DNA of 64,000 nt, taken from positions 186,001-250,000 of the forward strand of contig JAJFKW010000006.1 of NCBI GenBank assembly GCA_021773015.1, given 5' to 3'. The notes beneath the pieces are model-generated. The model had not been told where the DNA came from. It did not search any database and was given only the letters and a program-made list of their open reading frames with translations. This DNA is from Woeseia sp. GTDB lineage: Bacteria; Pseudomonadota; Gammaproteobacteria; Steroidobacterales; Woeseiaceae. Shown in pieces: positions 23,780 to 33,659 of the stretch. Made by a program: the position numbers and the translations under genes. Each line of letters opens with the position of its first letter. Position 1 is the stretch's first letter.

Positions 23780-25361
23780 GGCCTTGCACCTCCGCCGAGC
23801 TAGCGCGCAGCTCATTGACTACAAATGCAATCTGCAAGCGAAACTTCGCCACCTCTGGCGCCCCGTCGGCTGCGATCTCACCAGAGATGGCGGCCTGCGG
23901 ACTTGCATTTACCGGATGATCGACGGCAATCAAGCGATTGAATGCAGTCTTTTCTAGAAAGTCCGCGGCAAATGTATCGATGCGGTGAAATGCGTCACGA
24001 AGGTTGCCATCGTAATTACGAATATTGGCGGCAATATTTGCATTGACTGCAACAATCTCTGGAATTACGACGGGTAGCGGTTGATCGCCACGTTGCCGGC
24101 GATCTGGCTCGGGCTGTGGTGGTGTCTCTATCTGCCAGGAAATTTCCTCCAACTCAATGTCGGGGTAATCCGCCAGAACCATGCCCATTTGCTGCATCAC
24201 CCACGGTACCGGCAGGCGATTTCTGAGAATGTAATCGCCCGTATCAACGGCTATTTTCATCTCATGCGAGGTTGCTTTGATCGGCTCGAATTGTGCGTTT
24301 TCCTTGCGAAAAATCTCTGACATTTGTACAACTTGCGATTCGATAGCCTCAGTGTGCTTTCTCAGTGTCCACGCCTTGCCAAAATTCAAACCGGCCATTA
24401 CGGAGCAAACGATTGTGATCGCAACAGCGGTTGATATTGCGGTCTTACGCATGTATGACATCTTCGCGTATCGCGTTTCACCTGAAACCGCGTAGTTGGA
24501 CGTGGAGCGTTTTTTGCAGGACAACGCAACATAAATCGACTCAAGCGAGTGCTCGTCACACGAACTTCGAAGCCCAACTTTTCGAGCGGCGGTTTCTGGC
24601 TCAACAAAATAAAAGTTCAATGCGCTATTGTCAGCGGCGAATCTCCGGACGTCATCTGCAACTTTCGTATTCGCTATGAGACAGACTTCTAGCGGCTCCA
24701 TACCCTCCAGCATCCTCGTTCTTTCTAGATACCGTCTACTGCGCATGGATTCGGTCACAACAAATTCAGCGTAGCTGCTGTGCTCACTATCTGGCACTCT
24801 TGCCAAGCGTGCACTCTTGACCAAACCATCCCGAAGAAAAACCTGTCTCAGCTTGCTCTGCTGATGTTTCGAGAGTAGTAGGACGGGGCTATTGCCTTGA
24901 TGCAGTCGGGCAATCAGCATACCCGCGAAATGCGGTACCGAATAGATACCCTTAAGTGGGAGTTTGCAGCGTTGAATTATTCGTATCCACGGGTCCAGCA
25001 ACTCTGGGTTGGTTACTGCGCTATGAACGACTTGAGATTCGTTGTTGCCACGTCTATTTGCTCCGCCTACCACCGATAGCTTGTACTGGGTACGCGGATA
25101 CTTTCTTCGTAGTTTCCTGTTAACCAGCGAAGTTCGATCCCGCAATCCCAATTTCGGTACGAACTCCGTGGAAAACTCCTCCTCAATTACGTCAACAAGG
25201 ATATGCGCGCCCTCTACGCCGCTGTCGATCAAGTAATTTTCAAAGATCGAATACCCAGCCTCGCTGCTTTCGAACGCTTGTAGCTGTGATACACGCGCCT
25301 CGTGACGACGCCATAGTACTAGGCGTTCCTGTGTGATATAGAAAACGTATTGCGCTGCCAT
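23769..25361 (-). CDS. MshI/PilMN-like pilus platform protein
   Basis: 530 residues from the ATG at 25361, one base after the stop of the platform gene. The N-terminal half has a weak actin-like fold, as in PilM/GspL. A transmembrane helix follows (AISTAVAITIVCSVMAGLNFG, near 338-358 from this start) and then a periplasmic coiled coil and PilN-like domain. So PilM- and PilN-type functions appear joined in one chain, as in GspL and MshI. It should bridge the cytoplasmic ATPase and the periplasmic parts. Confidence 0.78.
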   Translation of the reverse strand: MAAQYVFYITQERLVLWRRHEARVSQLQAFESSEAGYSIFENYLIDSGVEGAHILVDVIEEEFSTEFVPKLGLRDRTSLVNRKLRRKYPRTQYKLSVVGGANRRGNNESQVVHSAVTNPELLDPWIRIIQRCKLPLKGIYSVPHFAGMLIARLHQGNSPVLLLSKHQQSKLRQVFLRDGLVKSARLARVPDSEHSSYAEFVVTESMRSRRYLERTRMLEGMEPLEVCLIANTKVADDVRRFAADNSALNFYFVEPETAARKVGLRSSCDEHSLESIYVALSCKKRSTSNYAVSGETRYAKMSYMRKTAISTAVAITIVCSVMAGLNFGKAWTLRKHTEAIESQVVQMSEIFRKENAQFEPIKATSHEMKIAVDTGDYILRNRLPVPWVMQQMGMVLADYPDIELEEISWQIETPPQPEPDRRQRGDQPLPVVIPEIVAVNANIAANIRNYDGNLRDAFHRIDTFAADFLEKTAFNRLIAVDHPVNASPQAAISGEIAADGAPEVAKFRLQIAFVVNELRASSAEVQGHDI

Positions 25362-25362
25362 G

Positions 25363-26574
25363 CTAGATTCCGATATTGCTAATTGTGTCGTAGATTGGGC
25401 CAAGCACCGACAACATGATCCAAGCCATGATTCCTCCAAGAACAACGGTCATAGCAGGTTCAATCATCGATTGAAGACGATCTATGGATTCGGACACCTC
25501 GCGATCATAAAAATAGCCAATACTTTTTAGCGCGTGATCCAAGCGTCCGGAGGATTCCCCCATTTTTATCATTCTCACAACCAACGCTGGGAATAGTCCG
25601 GTTGATTCAACCGCGGCACTCAGCGTATTGCCATCCACGATAGAAGACTCAATCTTGCGAATACCCTCCTGAATGACCGAATTACCTGCGATGTTTCGGC
25701 TGATTTTAAGTGACTGCAACACGTCGAGGCCGGAGCTGTAACAAAGTGCGAAGTAACTCGCAAATCGGCTCAAAATGATCTTCGAAATGATTGGCCCAAT
25801 GTACCAAGCATTCAATTTCCAACCGTCGACGAATAGGCGAAATCGTTTGTCATGATCTGCATATAGTTTTCCAGCGAACGCTAGAACAAACGGTAACGGC
25901 ACGGCCCACCACCAATTTCCAACGACAAAATTTGACAAGCCAATGAGCGCACGAGTGTGGATAGGCAACTCATTTCCCATTTCCTTAATGAAGTCGACCA
26001 TCTGCGGCACAACATAAACCATCATGAATAAAACAACTGCCATGACAACGATGCCGACAAACGCAGGGTACGTCACCACCGACCTTGCTTTCGCGATGAG
26101 TTCATCCTGCCACTTGAGCGACTCTGTTAGCTTTAAGAGCACATCGGGCAATTCGCCGGTTTCCTCACCAACCGCAACAAGACTTGTAAATACTTCGTCG
26201 AAGGTCCCTGGATACGCCGACATTGCTTGAGACAGTGTTTTTCCCGATTCCACGGAGGTGAGTATGTTTGCGACAATTTCCCGAAAATACGGCTGGGTAA
26301 CGCTATCGCGAAGATCGACTAGCGCTTCCAGAATGGGCAGTCCAGCTCGCGTCATCTGCTCCATGTGAAAACAAAACCCGATAAGATCTTTTCGTCCGAT
26401 TTTCCCAGTACGACGAAATCGACGGGTGGACTGATCGACGCAACGCAAAAGTTCGTTTCCGGATCGACGCAGTTGCGTTTCCAGTGCATGTTCGTTGATA
26501 GCATCTTGGCTGCCCTGAATGACGTTTCCGCTTGTGTCGACTGCTCTATAGATGTACGTCGGCATTTTCGTCAC
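25363..26574 (-). CDS. mshG: type IV pilus/type II secretion platform protein, MshG/PilC/GspF family
   Basis: 403 residues with the expected duplicated T2SSF domain and three membrane spans (two near the middle, VGIVVMAVVLFMMVYVVPQMV and WWAVPLPFVLAFAG, and one at the C-terminus). Signature stretches FCFHMEQMTRAGLPILEAL and VESGKTLSQAM are clear. It transmits ATPase motion to pilin insertion. Overlaps the ATPase gene by 4 bases. Confidence 0.92.
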   Translation of the reverse strand: MTKMPTYIYRAVDTSGNVIQGSQDAINEHALETQLRRSGNELLRCVDQSTRRFRRTGKIGRKDLIGFCFHMEQMTRAGLPILEALVDLRDSVTQPYFREIVANILTSVESGKTLSQAMSAYPGTFDEVFTSLVAVGEETGELPDVLLKLTESLKWQDELIAKARSVVTYPAFVGIVVMAVVLFMMVYVVPQMVDFIKEMGNELPIHTRALIGLSNFVVGNWWWAVPLPFVLAFAGKLYADHDKRFRLFVDGWKLNAWYIGPIISKIILSRFASYFALCYSSGLDVLQSLKISRNIAGNSVIQEGIRKIESSIVDGNTLSAAVESTGLFPALVVRMIKMGESSGRLDHALKSIGYFYDREVSESIDRLQSMIEPAMTVVLGGIMAWIMLSVLGPIYDTISNIGI

Positions 26575-28298
26575 ACCACTCTTGCAGTTAGGTCAACCAC
26601 CCGCGATATTTCACTTAAACCGGTAACGCCGTTCAATACATGCCTTACAGCATCTTCGGCTAGATCACAGAAACCGCTTTCGACTGCCGCGTCGTGCATT
26701 TCCTTGCGAGTCGCGTTGCGCGCGATCATCTCGTCCATTGCATGATTCATTTTCAGCACTTCCAGTACTGCCACCCGGCCTCGATAGCCAAGGAAGTTAC
26801 AGGTCTCGCAACCTTCTTCACGATAAAGCAGGACCGGCTTGGATTGCGATATACCGAGTAACCGACGTTCCGCCTCATCGGGAGCGTACGCTTGTTTGCA
26901 TTGGCGACATAACCTACGTACCAGCCGCTGCGCCACAATCCCAATAATGTTTCCCGCCATTATTTGCGGTTTAACACCGATATCGATGAGCCGCGGTACC
27001 GCGCCTAGCGCAGAGTTAGTATGCAAAGTCGAGAAGACCTGGTGCCCTGTCATTGCTGCACGAAACGCCATCTCCGCGGTTTCTTCGTCTCTAATTTCGC
27101 CGACTAGAATAATATCGGGGTCCTGTCGCATCATCGATCGAATACCATTCGCGAAATCCAATTTGGCAGCCTCATTCATAGAGGTTTGTCTGATCATGCT
27201 CATCGGATATTCGACCGGATCTTCGAGTGTCATGATATTGACCGATTCGTCGTTTCGATAATTAAGCATCGAATATAGCGTCGTAGTCTTGCCACTACCG
27301 GTCGGTCCGGTGACCAATATGATCCCTTCGGGCCTCGCCATCATCACCTGCAGCATCGTGAGTGTTTCGCGCACCAGATTCAGTTTTTCCAGTGGCACAA
27401 TGCCCTTTTGGCGATCGAGAATCCGCAAGACGAAATTTTCGCCATAGGTTGTTTGTTGAGACGCAACCCGAAAATCTATTGGCCGACCGGCGAGTGTCAA
27501 CGAAATTCGGCCATCCTGTGGTGCACGGGTTTCTGCAATGTTCATCTTGGCCATCACTTTCAAGCGCACTACCATGCCCGGCCAGTAACTCCGATGAAGC
27601 GCCATTACCTGGCGCATTACACCGTCTATTCGATACCGCACGCGCAAAAACCCGGACTCCGGTTCCAAATGAATGTCGGAGGCGTCGCGTTTGACGGCAT
27701 CTGCGAGAATTGCGTCGACTAGACGAATGAGTGGATGGCTGTATTCTTCATTCTCAATGGCCAGATTGAGTTGATCTACTTCGCCAGTATCTATCTCGCG
27801 TAATATTCCTTGAATCGATAGTTCGAACTGATAAAACTGCTCAATTGCTGCTTCGATTTCCGCCTCACCTGCAACCAACGTCGAAATGCCGATACCACTG
27901 CCCAGGAGAGCCGCCACCTGATCCATTGCGACGACGTTAAATGTATCGGCCATCGCAAGCGTAAGGACTTTTTCATTCTTATCGAAGTTGATCGGCAGCA
28001 GGCTATAGCGGCGGGCAATATTCTTCGGCACCATTTTAAGCGCGTCTGGATCTGGTATTGCCGTTGATAGATCAATGATTTCATGGCCGAGCGATTCACC
28101 GAGCGTATCGCGCAATACGCCCTCACTGATCAAACCAAGCTTCACAAGAATTCGGCCAAGTGGCTCGTCGTGCCGGCCTTGTTCGGTAAGTGCCACTTGC
28201 AGCTGATCTTGGGTAATAAGTCCGGCAGCAATTAAACGCTCACCAAGCGGCAAACTTGGTGTCGTCGTTTGTAACTTGCGAACCGTTACTGTACTCAT
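26571..28298 (-). CDS. mshE: pilus extension ATPase, MshE/PilB/GspE family
   Basis: 575 residues. An N-terminal MshEN-type domain (about 10-150), known in relatives to bind c-di-GMP, is followed by the secretion ATPase: Walker A GPTGSGKTTTLYS, an Asp box (VEYP region), Walker B DIILVGEIRDEET, a His box HQVFSTLHTN, and a four-cysteine zinc site (CRQC and CETC). It powers pilus assembly. Start and stop overlap both neighbours by 4 bases, which indicates tight translational coupling. c-di-GMP binding here is inferred from the domain, not seen. Confidence 0.95.
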   Translation of the reverse strand: MSTVTVRKLQTTTPSLPLGERLIAAGLITQDQLQVALTEQGRHDEPLGRILVKLGLISEGVLRDTLGESLGHEIIDLSTAIPDPDALKMVPKNIARRYSLLPINFDKNEKVLTLAMADTFNVVAMDQVAALLGSGIGISTLVAGEAEIEAAIEQFYQFELSIQGILREIDTGEVDQLNLAIENEEYSHPLIRLVDAILADAVKRDASDIHLEPESGFLRVRYRIDGVMRQVMALHRSYWPGMVVRLKVMAKMNIAETRAPQDGRISLTLAGRPIDFRVASQQTTYGENFVLRILDRQKGIVPLEKLNLVRETLTMLQVMMARPEGIILVTGPTGSGKTTTLYSMLNYRNDESVNIMTLEDPVEYPMSMIRQTSMNEAAKLDFANGIRSMMRQDPDIILVGEIRDEETAEMAFRAAMTGHQVFSTLHTNSALGAVPRLIDIGVKPQIMAGNIIGIVAQRLVRRLCRQCKQAYAPDEAERRLLGISQSKPVLLYREEGCETCNFLGYRGRVAVLEVLKMNHAMDEMIARNATRKEMHDAAVESGFCDLAEDAVRHVLNGVTGLSEISRVVDLTARVV

Positions 28299-29575
28299 CG
28301 CAGTTGGCCCATCTGCTGGGTGTCCTCAGACAGTCTTGCTAAGCTCCGAGACACCGCTTGTTCGCTTACGGCCGATTCCGGTGCCAACAATTGCATTGCC
28401 AGTTTGTAAGTCTTTTTTGCGCTGTCAAATTTCCCCAAATTTTCAAAACTAATTGCAAGATTGTACGCATAGTCAGCGTTATCGGCGTCAAGCGAAAGCG
28501 CTCTCTCATAGCCTACACGTGCCTCGGGCCACTTTTCGCTGTTTGCGTAGTGTGTAGCAATCGCGAACTGTAGCTGTGGCGAAGCCGGATATTTATGCAC
28601 GAGAAATTTTAGCTCTAACTCTGCTTTCCCTGGAGATAGTCGTCGATTACCTGCCAGCACCGCAGCAGCCGCCACCGCATTGCTCGGTTCCAGTGAAAGC
28701 AATTCCTCGTATAGAACCAAAGAGTGTTCTAGTCTATTTGTCCGTTGCATTACCGCGGCATAGCCTTCCAGGGCCCTCGGGTGGCTGGGGGATATTTCCA
28801 ATGCCGTGCGATAATTGGATTCCGCCTTGCCTAAGTCGCCGCGATTGAACGCGTCAAATGCGGCCGACACCGCTAGATAAGCTACATCGAGAATCGCGGT
28901 AGAGCCGTCCGCATTTCGTTCTGGCGTTTCTACTGAAGACCTAGTGTCAACTGATGAAGCAATAGCTGCCTCGCTGGCAGTCGTTCTCTGTATACCCTGA
29001 ATATGTTTTTGCTCTTCGAATTGAAAAGGGCTGCTCACTGCGAACGCTTCGTCGTTCAGCTGGAGTGCCGTGCCCTGCTGATTCTGGCTACCTAATCCAG
29101 CAAGGTCCTGATTTAGATAGGCACCACTCACCTTTTGGTACAACATGTAGGATCCGCTCGCAGCCACCATCAATAGTATTCCAATGATCGGTGATGCCCA
29201 GGCAAGCCTGTCGTAGCGTGCTATCCGCGAACTGCCGGCAATATCTATAGTCGCTGTAACGCCAATTTCGGCAGACACGTTGTATTTTTGACTCTCTCTT
29301 TCATACGCAACGGTTTCGCCGCGAGTTGCATCCGACGAAGTGAGCGCAAGTGAGCGTTTGCCGCCATCGCCATCTAACACCCCATCAGCGGTGTCAAATA
29401 CGCCCGTCGACACAAGCAACGCAAGTTCTTCTATTGCATCGTGAGCAGCAGGCTGCTCAAGTTGATGTTGAGCGGTCGAGTGCGCTACGTCAGCGGGACC
29501 CTCCGATAGCTCGGAAGATTCATCGTTAGTTCCGCCATGCGCTTCGCGAATTGCATCAACGAGAATGTTTTTCAT
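28295..29575 (-). CDS. MshN-like TPR protein with one membrane span
   Basis: 426 residues. An acidic N-terminal 120 residues, likely cytoplasmic; a single transmembrane helix (about 135-156, WASPIIGILLMVAASGSYMLY); a linker; then tetratricopeptide repeats from about 235 (AFNRGDLGKAESNYRTALEI, NAVAAAAVLAGNRR, WPEARVGYERALSLD, FDSAKKTYKLAMQLL). MshN in MSHA operons has this plan and acts as a scaffold. The ATG has GAGG nine bases upstream, 12 bases after the secretin stop. Confidence 0.78.
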   Translation of the reverse strand: MKNILVDAIREAHGGTNDESSELSEGPADVAHSTAQHQLEQPAAHDAIEELALLVSTGVFDTADGVLDGDGGKRSLALTSSDATRGETVAYERESQKYNVSAEIGVTATIDIAGSSRIARYDRLAWASPIIGILLMVAASGSYMLYQKVSGAYLNQDLAGLGSQNQQGTALQLNDEAFAVSSPFQFEEQKHIQGIQRTTASEAAIASSVDTRSSVETPERNADGSTAILDVAYLAVSAAFDAFNRGDLGKAESNYRTALEISPSHPRALEGYAAVMQRTNRLEHSLVLYEELLSLEPSNAVAAAAVLAGNRRLSPGKAELELKFLVHKYPASPQLQFAIATHYANSEKWPEARVGYERALSLDADNADYAYNLAISFENLGKFDSAKKTYKLAMQLLAPESAVSEQAVSRSLARLSEDTQQMGQLR

Positions 29576-29587
29576 GTGCTACGAACC

Positions 29588-31264
29588 TCACCGATACTCC
29601 ACCTCTGCAGCGGGGCCTACCGCAGCCGCAGGCTGATAATAGTCGCTGACCGTTGGCGCGCCTGGTGCACCGGAAGCGTTGTTAATTACCGTAGGCTTCA
29701 AGAAAATAACAAGTTCAGTTTTCATCATGTCGTCACGTGTGTACGAAAATAGCTTGCCGATTTTCGGAATTCTCGAGAGGCCCGGAACACCATCTTTCTG
29801 ACTGACCTGTTCGTTTTGCATTAGCCCGCCGAGCACGACCGTGCGACCGTCAAGAACTTGCAACAGCGATTCAATCTCCCTTACTTGAATTTCCGGAATC
29901 AGATTGTCGAAGTCGGCGTCCGCCAAGCGTGGCGCGGGATCTACAGCGAATCCGGTTATACGGCTTATCGTTGGCCGGATGTTCAAACTGACATAGCCAT
30001 CGTTACTGATCTGCGGCGTCACGCTGAGGACCAAGCCTACAGGCACGGTGTGGATCTCACTGGTAAAAGTACGCCGTTCCGGTATGTCGGCAGTTGCGTC
30101 CCGAATGTCCAACTCGATAGTGAAGTAGACACGTTCATTTACTACTTTCAACAAAGCGGTCTGGTTATTCAGCGCCATAATCTTTGGACTGGATAGCACT
30201 TTTGTATCACCAAACTGCTGCAATAACCGAACAGTGGCTGCAACGTTACTACCGTTAGCGTCAGTGGTCGTGTAATCAAGCGCAACAAATGGTGCCACGC
30301 CAAGACCGGGGGCAGTCAAATCAGATGTCACCGATATACCGTTGCTCCCAAGGCCGGCATTGTCCGACAGTCGCTGCCAATCCACACCCGCTTGATACTT
30401 ATCGCTGAGTTCGACCTCCACAATTGTCATTTCGATGAGCACTTGCCGCTGCGAGTTTTTGATTATCGTATCCAGGTATTTCTGGATACGCCGGTGTTGT
30501 CGCTGTGTCGCTGAGACTGTTGCAACTCCAGCCATCGCATTAACAATTACCGGGTTATTTGACTCCGGCGTATTGCTGGGTGCAGCCTCCTCAACGCTCA
30601 ACAAAGATATCAACCCGTATTCAAGTGCAGTCCAGAAGTCGTTCTTCGATACGTTTTTGACGATGGTCTTAGACAGGTTACCTTGGTCACTGCCCTGCTG
30701 GTTTGATTCCTCTGAGACACTGCCTCCAGAGGTTGCAATCTCTGTTGCGACGCCAACTTCTCCGGTGCTATCTCTTGAAACATTCACGTAGTTGACCAAA
30801 TAGTTGTGCCAATATGGCGAGTCATCTTGAATAAGCAGGTTTTTGCCGTTTATTTGGTAGCGCAGCAGCGCTTGATCGGAGATTCGACTCAAGATCTTCT
30901 GTAACGGCTGTTCAACCGCGTTGATCGTTATTGTCTTGTCCGGTTGGGCTTGAATATCTAGCTCGAGTCCTGCATCGCGAGCCAATGAGAACAACAGATC
31001 AACAACTGGGACATCCTTCACAACAACCGTATAAGTCTCAACCGGTGCCGCAGGTTTAGGCCTCGGCAATACCGGTGCCTGAGCAACAATCGGTGGGACA
31101 TGCACCTGCTCCAACTCTGGATCCACGTTGTGTCCCACGGAAAGGTCGACAGTCGCCGGTCCGGCGCATGCCAATAACAATGACTGCGATACGATCATTA
31201 GAATCGCATGGCTACCCCGTCGCTTACCGTTGAACGTAGTTACCGCGCGCCGTGTTAGCGACAT
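29588..31264 (-). CDS. mshL: pilus secretin, MshL/PilQ/GspD family
   Basis: 558 residues; an outer-membrane gated pore through which the pilus exits. The signal peptide ends in a lipobox, SLLLAC, so the protein is probably a lipoprotein, as many MshL proteins are. A STN/N0-type domain (YTVVVKDVPVVDLLFSLARDAGL) and N1-like domain precede the secretin core (VPVGLVLSVTPQISNDGYVSLNIRPTI region and VPGLSRIPKIGKLF near the end). It is first in the operon. A candidate sigma-28 promoter lies 41-67 bases upstream. Confidence 0.93.
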   Translation of the reverse strand: MSLTRRAVTTFNGKRRGSHAILMIVSQSLLLACAGPATVDLSVGHNVDPELEQVHVPPIVAQAPVLPRPKPAAPVETYTVVVKDVPVVDLLFSLARDAGLELDIQAQPDKTITINAVEQPLQKILSRISDQALLRYQINGKNLLIQDDSPYWHNYLVNYVNVSRDSTGEVGVATEIATSGGSVSEESNQQGSDQGNLSKTIVKNVSKNDFWTALEYGLISLLSVEEAAPSNTPESNNPVIVNAMAGVATVSATQRQHRRIQKYLDTIIKNSQRQVLIEMTIVEVELSDKYQAGVDWQRLSDNAGLGSNGISVTSDLTAPGLGVAPFVALDYTTTDANGSNVAATVRLLQQFGDTKVLSSPKIMALNNQTALLKVVNERVYFTIELDIRDATADIPERRTFTSEIHTVPVGLVLSVTPQISNDGYVSLNIRPTISRITGFAVDPAPRLADADFDNLIPEIQVREIESLLQVLDGRTVVLGGLMQNEQVSQKDGVPGLSRIPKIGKLFSYTRDDMMKTELVIFLKPTVINNASGAPGAPTVSDYYQPAAAVGPAAEVEYR

Positions 31265-31304
31265 TGTACTGACCCTTTATCGAATGCGACATGTATCAAT
31301 ATGT

Positions 31305-31331
31305 TTGTCGCCTTTGTTGGCAAAAACTTTA
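31305..31331 (-). promoter_or_regulatory. candidate sigma-28 (FliA) promoter of the pilus operon
   Basis: On the minus strand TAAAGTTT (8 of 8 to the -35 consensus) is followed after 11 bases by GGCGACAA (6 of 8 to GCCGATAA). The start point would be near 31298, giving a 34-base leader before the secretin ATG. It is weaker than the pomA and GGDEF-gene promoters in the -10 element. Confidence 0.45.
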
Positions 31332-31468
31332 GTGTTTTTGGCGCGTTAGTCGTTGCTACGTAAGGTGGCGTCGGGTTTGACTAAGGTTGAATCCGTGACC
31401 CGGCCGACGCTAAAGAAGACTGATGAAAAGCCGCTAACCATTCTAATAGAGAACTTCGGGATTGAACT

Positions 31469-32482
31469 TTGCCTCAAAGCTCGGCAACCACTTTGCCAAC
31501 CAACCCCGCCGAACGAAGCGGATCGTTTCGCTATACGCTTTATCGACTGCTTGAGACAGCGGGCGACACCGATAAAGCCAGCCGCATAGTTGATGCAATA
31601 CTGATTTGCTTCATTTTGGCAAGCGTGGTCTCGGTCATACTTGAGTCAATTCCGACGCTAGAAGCGCGCTACGGCACATTTTTCACTTGGTTTGAGGTCG
31701 TGACCATCTCGATATTTTCCGTCGAGTATTTCTTACGAATCTGGTCATCTGTCGAGCGATCGGACAAAGCGAAATCGAAGCCATTCACTTCACGACTCAA
31801 ATTTGCGTTGTCCTTCGGCGCTATCGTAGATCTCCTGGCCATACTGCCCTACTACTTATTGATGTTCGGTCTGCTTGGCAACGTAGATACGCGTTTCCTC
31901 AGGTCCCTCAGGCTTCTTAGAACGCTGAAGTTAACGCGTTACTTCGCGGCACTCAATATGTTGGTGACAACAGTTATTGAAAATGGCCGAGCGCTTGCTG
32001 CTGCGTTCTTGATACTTGTCACTGTAATGTTGCTGGCGGCGTCGGGCATGTACTATTTTGAGCGCGAATCACAGCCGGTAGATTTCGGCAGCATTCCCGC
32101 GGCAATGTGGTGGGCATTCGCAACGTTAACCACTGTCGGATACGGTGACGTAACCCCCATTACAGTCGGCGGTAAAATTTTCGGCGCATTAATAACCGTG
32201 GTCGGAATTGGTATGGTTGCGCTACCTACAAGCATACTCGCGTCCGGCTACACGCAGCAGTTACGAGTTAGTACAAAGAAGTATCGACGCAAAGCCGACG
32301 AGGCTTTAGATGATGGAATTGTTACCGAAGATGAGCATCGTGATCTCGAGAAATATCGGCTCGACTTAGGAATCGGCAAAGCGGCTGCAAGCCAGATTCT
32401 CGATGAAGAAAAAGTGCGTTTTGCTTTGCAGTTCGAATCGAGCAAGAAACGATGTCCACATTGCCGCGAAGTCATCCCCTAG
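31469..32482 (+). CDS. voltage-sensor type potassium channel
   Basis: 337 residues from a TTG at 31469; no ATG or GTG occurs in a better place. Six membrane segments. S4 has basic residues at every third position (R142, R145, R148, R151, K154, R157), the mark of a voltage sensor. The pore has the selectivity filter TVGYG at 222-226. The cytoplasmic tail is helical and ends with a CPHC pair near 329-332, half of a zinc-ribbon-like motif. It should pass potassium in response to membrane potential. Divergent from the pilus operon and convergent with the split fleQ paralogue; no functional link to either is evident. Confidence 0.9.
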   Translation: MPQSSATTLPTNPAERSGSFRYTLYRLLETAGDTDKASRIVDAILICFILASVVSVILESIPTLEARYGTFFTWFEVVTISIFSVEYFLRIWSSVERSDKAKSKPFTSRLKFALSFGAIVDLLAILPYYLLMFGLLGNVDTRFLRSLRLLRTLKLTRYFAALNMLVTTVIENGRALAAAFLILVTVMLLAASGMYYFERESQPVDFGSIPAAMWWAFATLTTVGYGDVTPITVGGKIFGALITVVGIGMVALPTSILASGYTQQLRVSTKKYRRKADEALDDGIVTEDEHRDLEKYRLDLGIGKAAASQILDEEKVRFALQFESSKKRCPHCREVIP

Positions 32483-32522
32483 TTTTACTTCCACAGGCGA
32501 AATCCGGCGTAGATTGCCCTAA

Positions 32523-33659
32523 TTAGTGTTTTCTTATTTCGTAACGGCGCATTTTCTCCACCAACGTGGTTCTCCCAATGCCGAGTAGATCAGCCGCACG
32601 CTGCGCGACTCCGTCCGTCTCAAGCATCGCGGATTCAATAAGCTTACGTTCGATATTCGCCAAGTATTGCTTAAGATCAACGCCATCCGCCGGCAGCATC
32701 GTAACACTTTGATCTACAATACTTTCTTTTTCCGGCGAATCACCGTCGATCAAATTATCTGCCGTCGAAATCGGCCGTGGCAAATCTCTTGCACGCACAA
32801 TACCGTTCGGTCTTATCACCGCTAAACGCTCTAACAAGTTGACGAGCTCTCGCACATTTCCGGGCCAGGAATAGTCCTGCAACAGTCGAATTGTCTCGTC
32901 GTCCACCGCCACAGATACGCCCCTATCGCGCATCAAACGCAAATTAATTTCATCAATAAGCGCGGGAATATCTTCCGGCCGCTCCCGCAGTGGCTCCACA
33001 TCAATCGGAAACACGCTCAAGCGGTAATAGAGATCTTCTCTGAATTCGTTTTTCTTGATACAAGCCGAGAGATCGCGATGGGTAGCGGCAATGACACGCA
33101 CATCTACCGGAATAGGTATGCTTCCGCCGACACGCTCTACGATTCGTTCCTCTAGTACACGCAGCAATTTCACCTGCATCGCAGAAGGCATGTCGCCGAT
33201 CTCATCAAGAAAGAAGGTGCCGCCATTCGCTAATTCAAAACGCCCTGCCCGAGCGACCACCGCTCCCGTAAATGCACCGCGTTCATGTCCAAACAACTCG
33301 CTCTCAAGGAGTTGGTCCGGAATCGCACCACAATTAATCGCAACAAACGGGCCTTTGCGCGCTGATGCCTCATGAATAAGTCGCGCAATAACCTCTTTCC
33401 CAGTTCCGGATTCACCTAGAATTAGCACCGAGGCAGTGGACGGTGCGACCTGTAATGCCAGCCTTTTAACGTTACACGTCCCATCACTATTACCGACCAA
33501 ATTTACCGCTGCCGAATTACTGTGTTCTTCCCGGGAACGACAATGCGCAGCCCGAATGTCATCTAGAACTTCACCCAACGCATCCAATCGAATGGGGTAT
33601 TCAAGGGAATGAAGCCGCGCCCAAGGATGGCGCCGTTGCAACGTTTCGGAATCAATCAC
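32523..33659 (-). CDS. FleQ paralogue, AAA+ and DNA-binding part (second half of a split gene)
   Basis: 378 residues from a GTG at 33659 that overlaps the stop of the preceding frame (GTGA). The first 40 residues ([20 protein letters not shown]) resemble the last strand and helix of the FleQ receiver-like domain, not an independent start. The AAA+ domain follows with Walker A GESGTGKE, an intact GAFTGA loop ([10 protein letters not shown]), Walker [10 protein letters not shown] and PWPGNVREL, then a Fis-type helix-turn-helix ending [13 protein letters not shown], which is very FleQ-like. It should activate sigma-54 promoters. A -1 frame change at 33657-33661 would join it to the frame at 33656-34021. 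Confidence 0.88.
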   Translation of the reverse strand: MIDSETLQRRHPWARLHSLEYPIRLDALGEVLDDIRAAHCRSREEHSNSAAVNLVGNSDGTCNVKRLALQVAPSTASVLILGESGTGKEVIARLIHEASARKGPFVAINCGAIPDQLLESELFGHERGAFTGAVVARAGRFELANGGTFFLDEIGDMPSAMQVKLLRVLEERIVERVGGSIPIPVDVRVIAATHRDLSACIKKNEFREDLYYRLSVFPIDVEPLRERPEDIPALIDEINLRLMRDRGVSVAVDDETIRLLQDYSWPGNVRELVNLLERLAVIRPNGIVRARDLPRPISTADNLIDGDSPEKESIVDQSVTMLPADGVDLKQYLANIERKLIESAMLETDGVAQRAADLLGIGRTTLVEKMRRYEIRKH

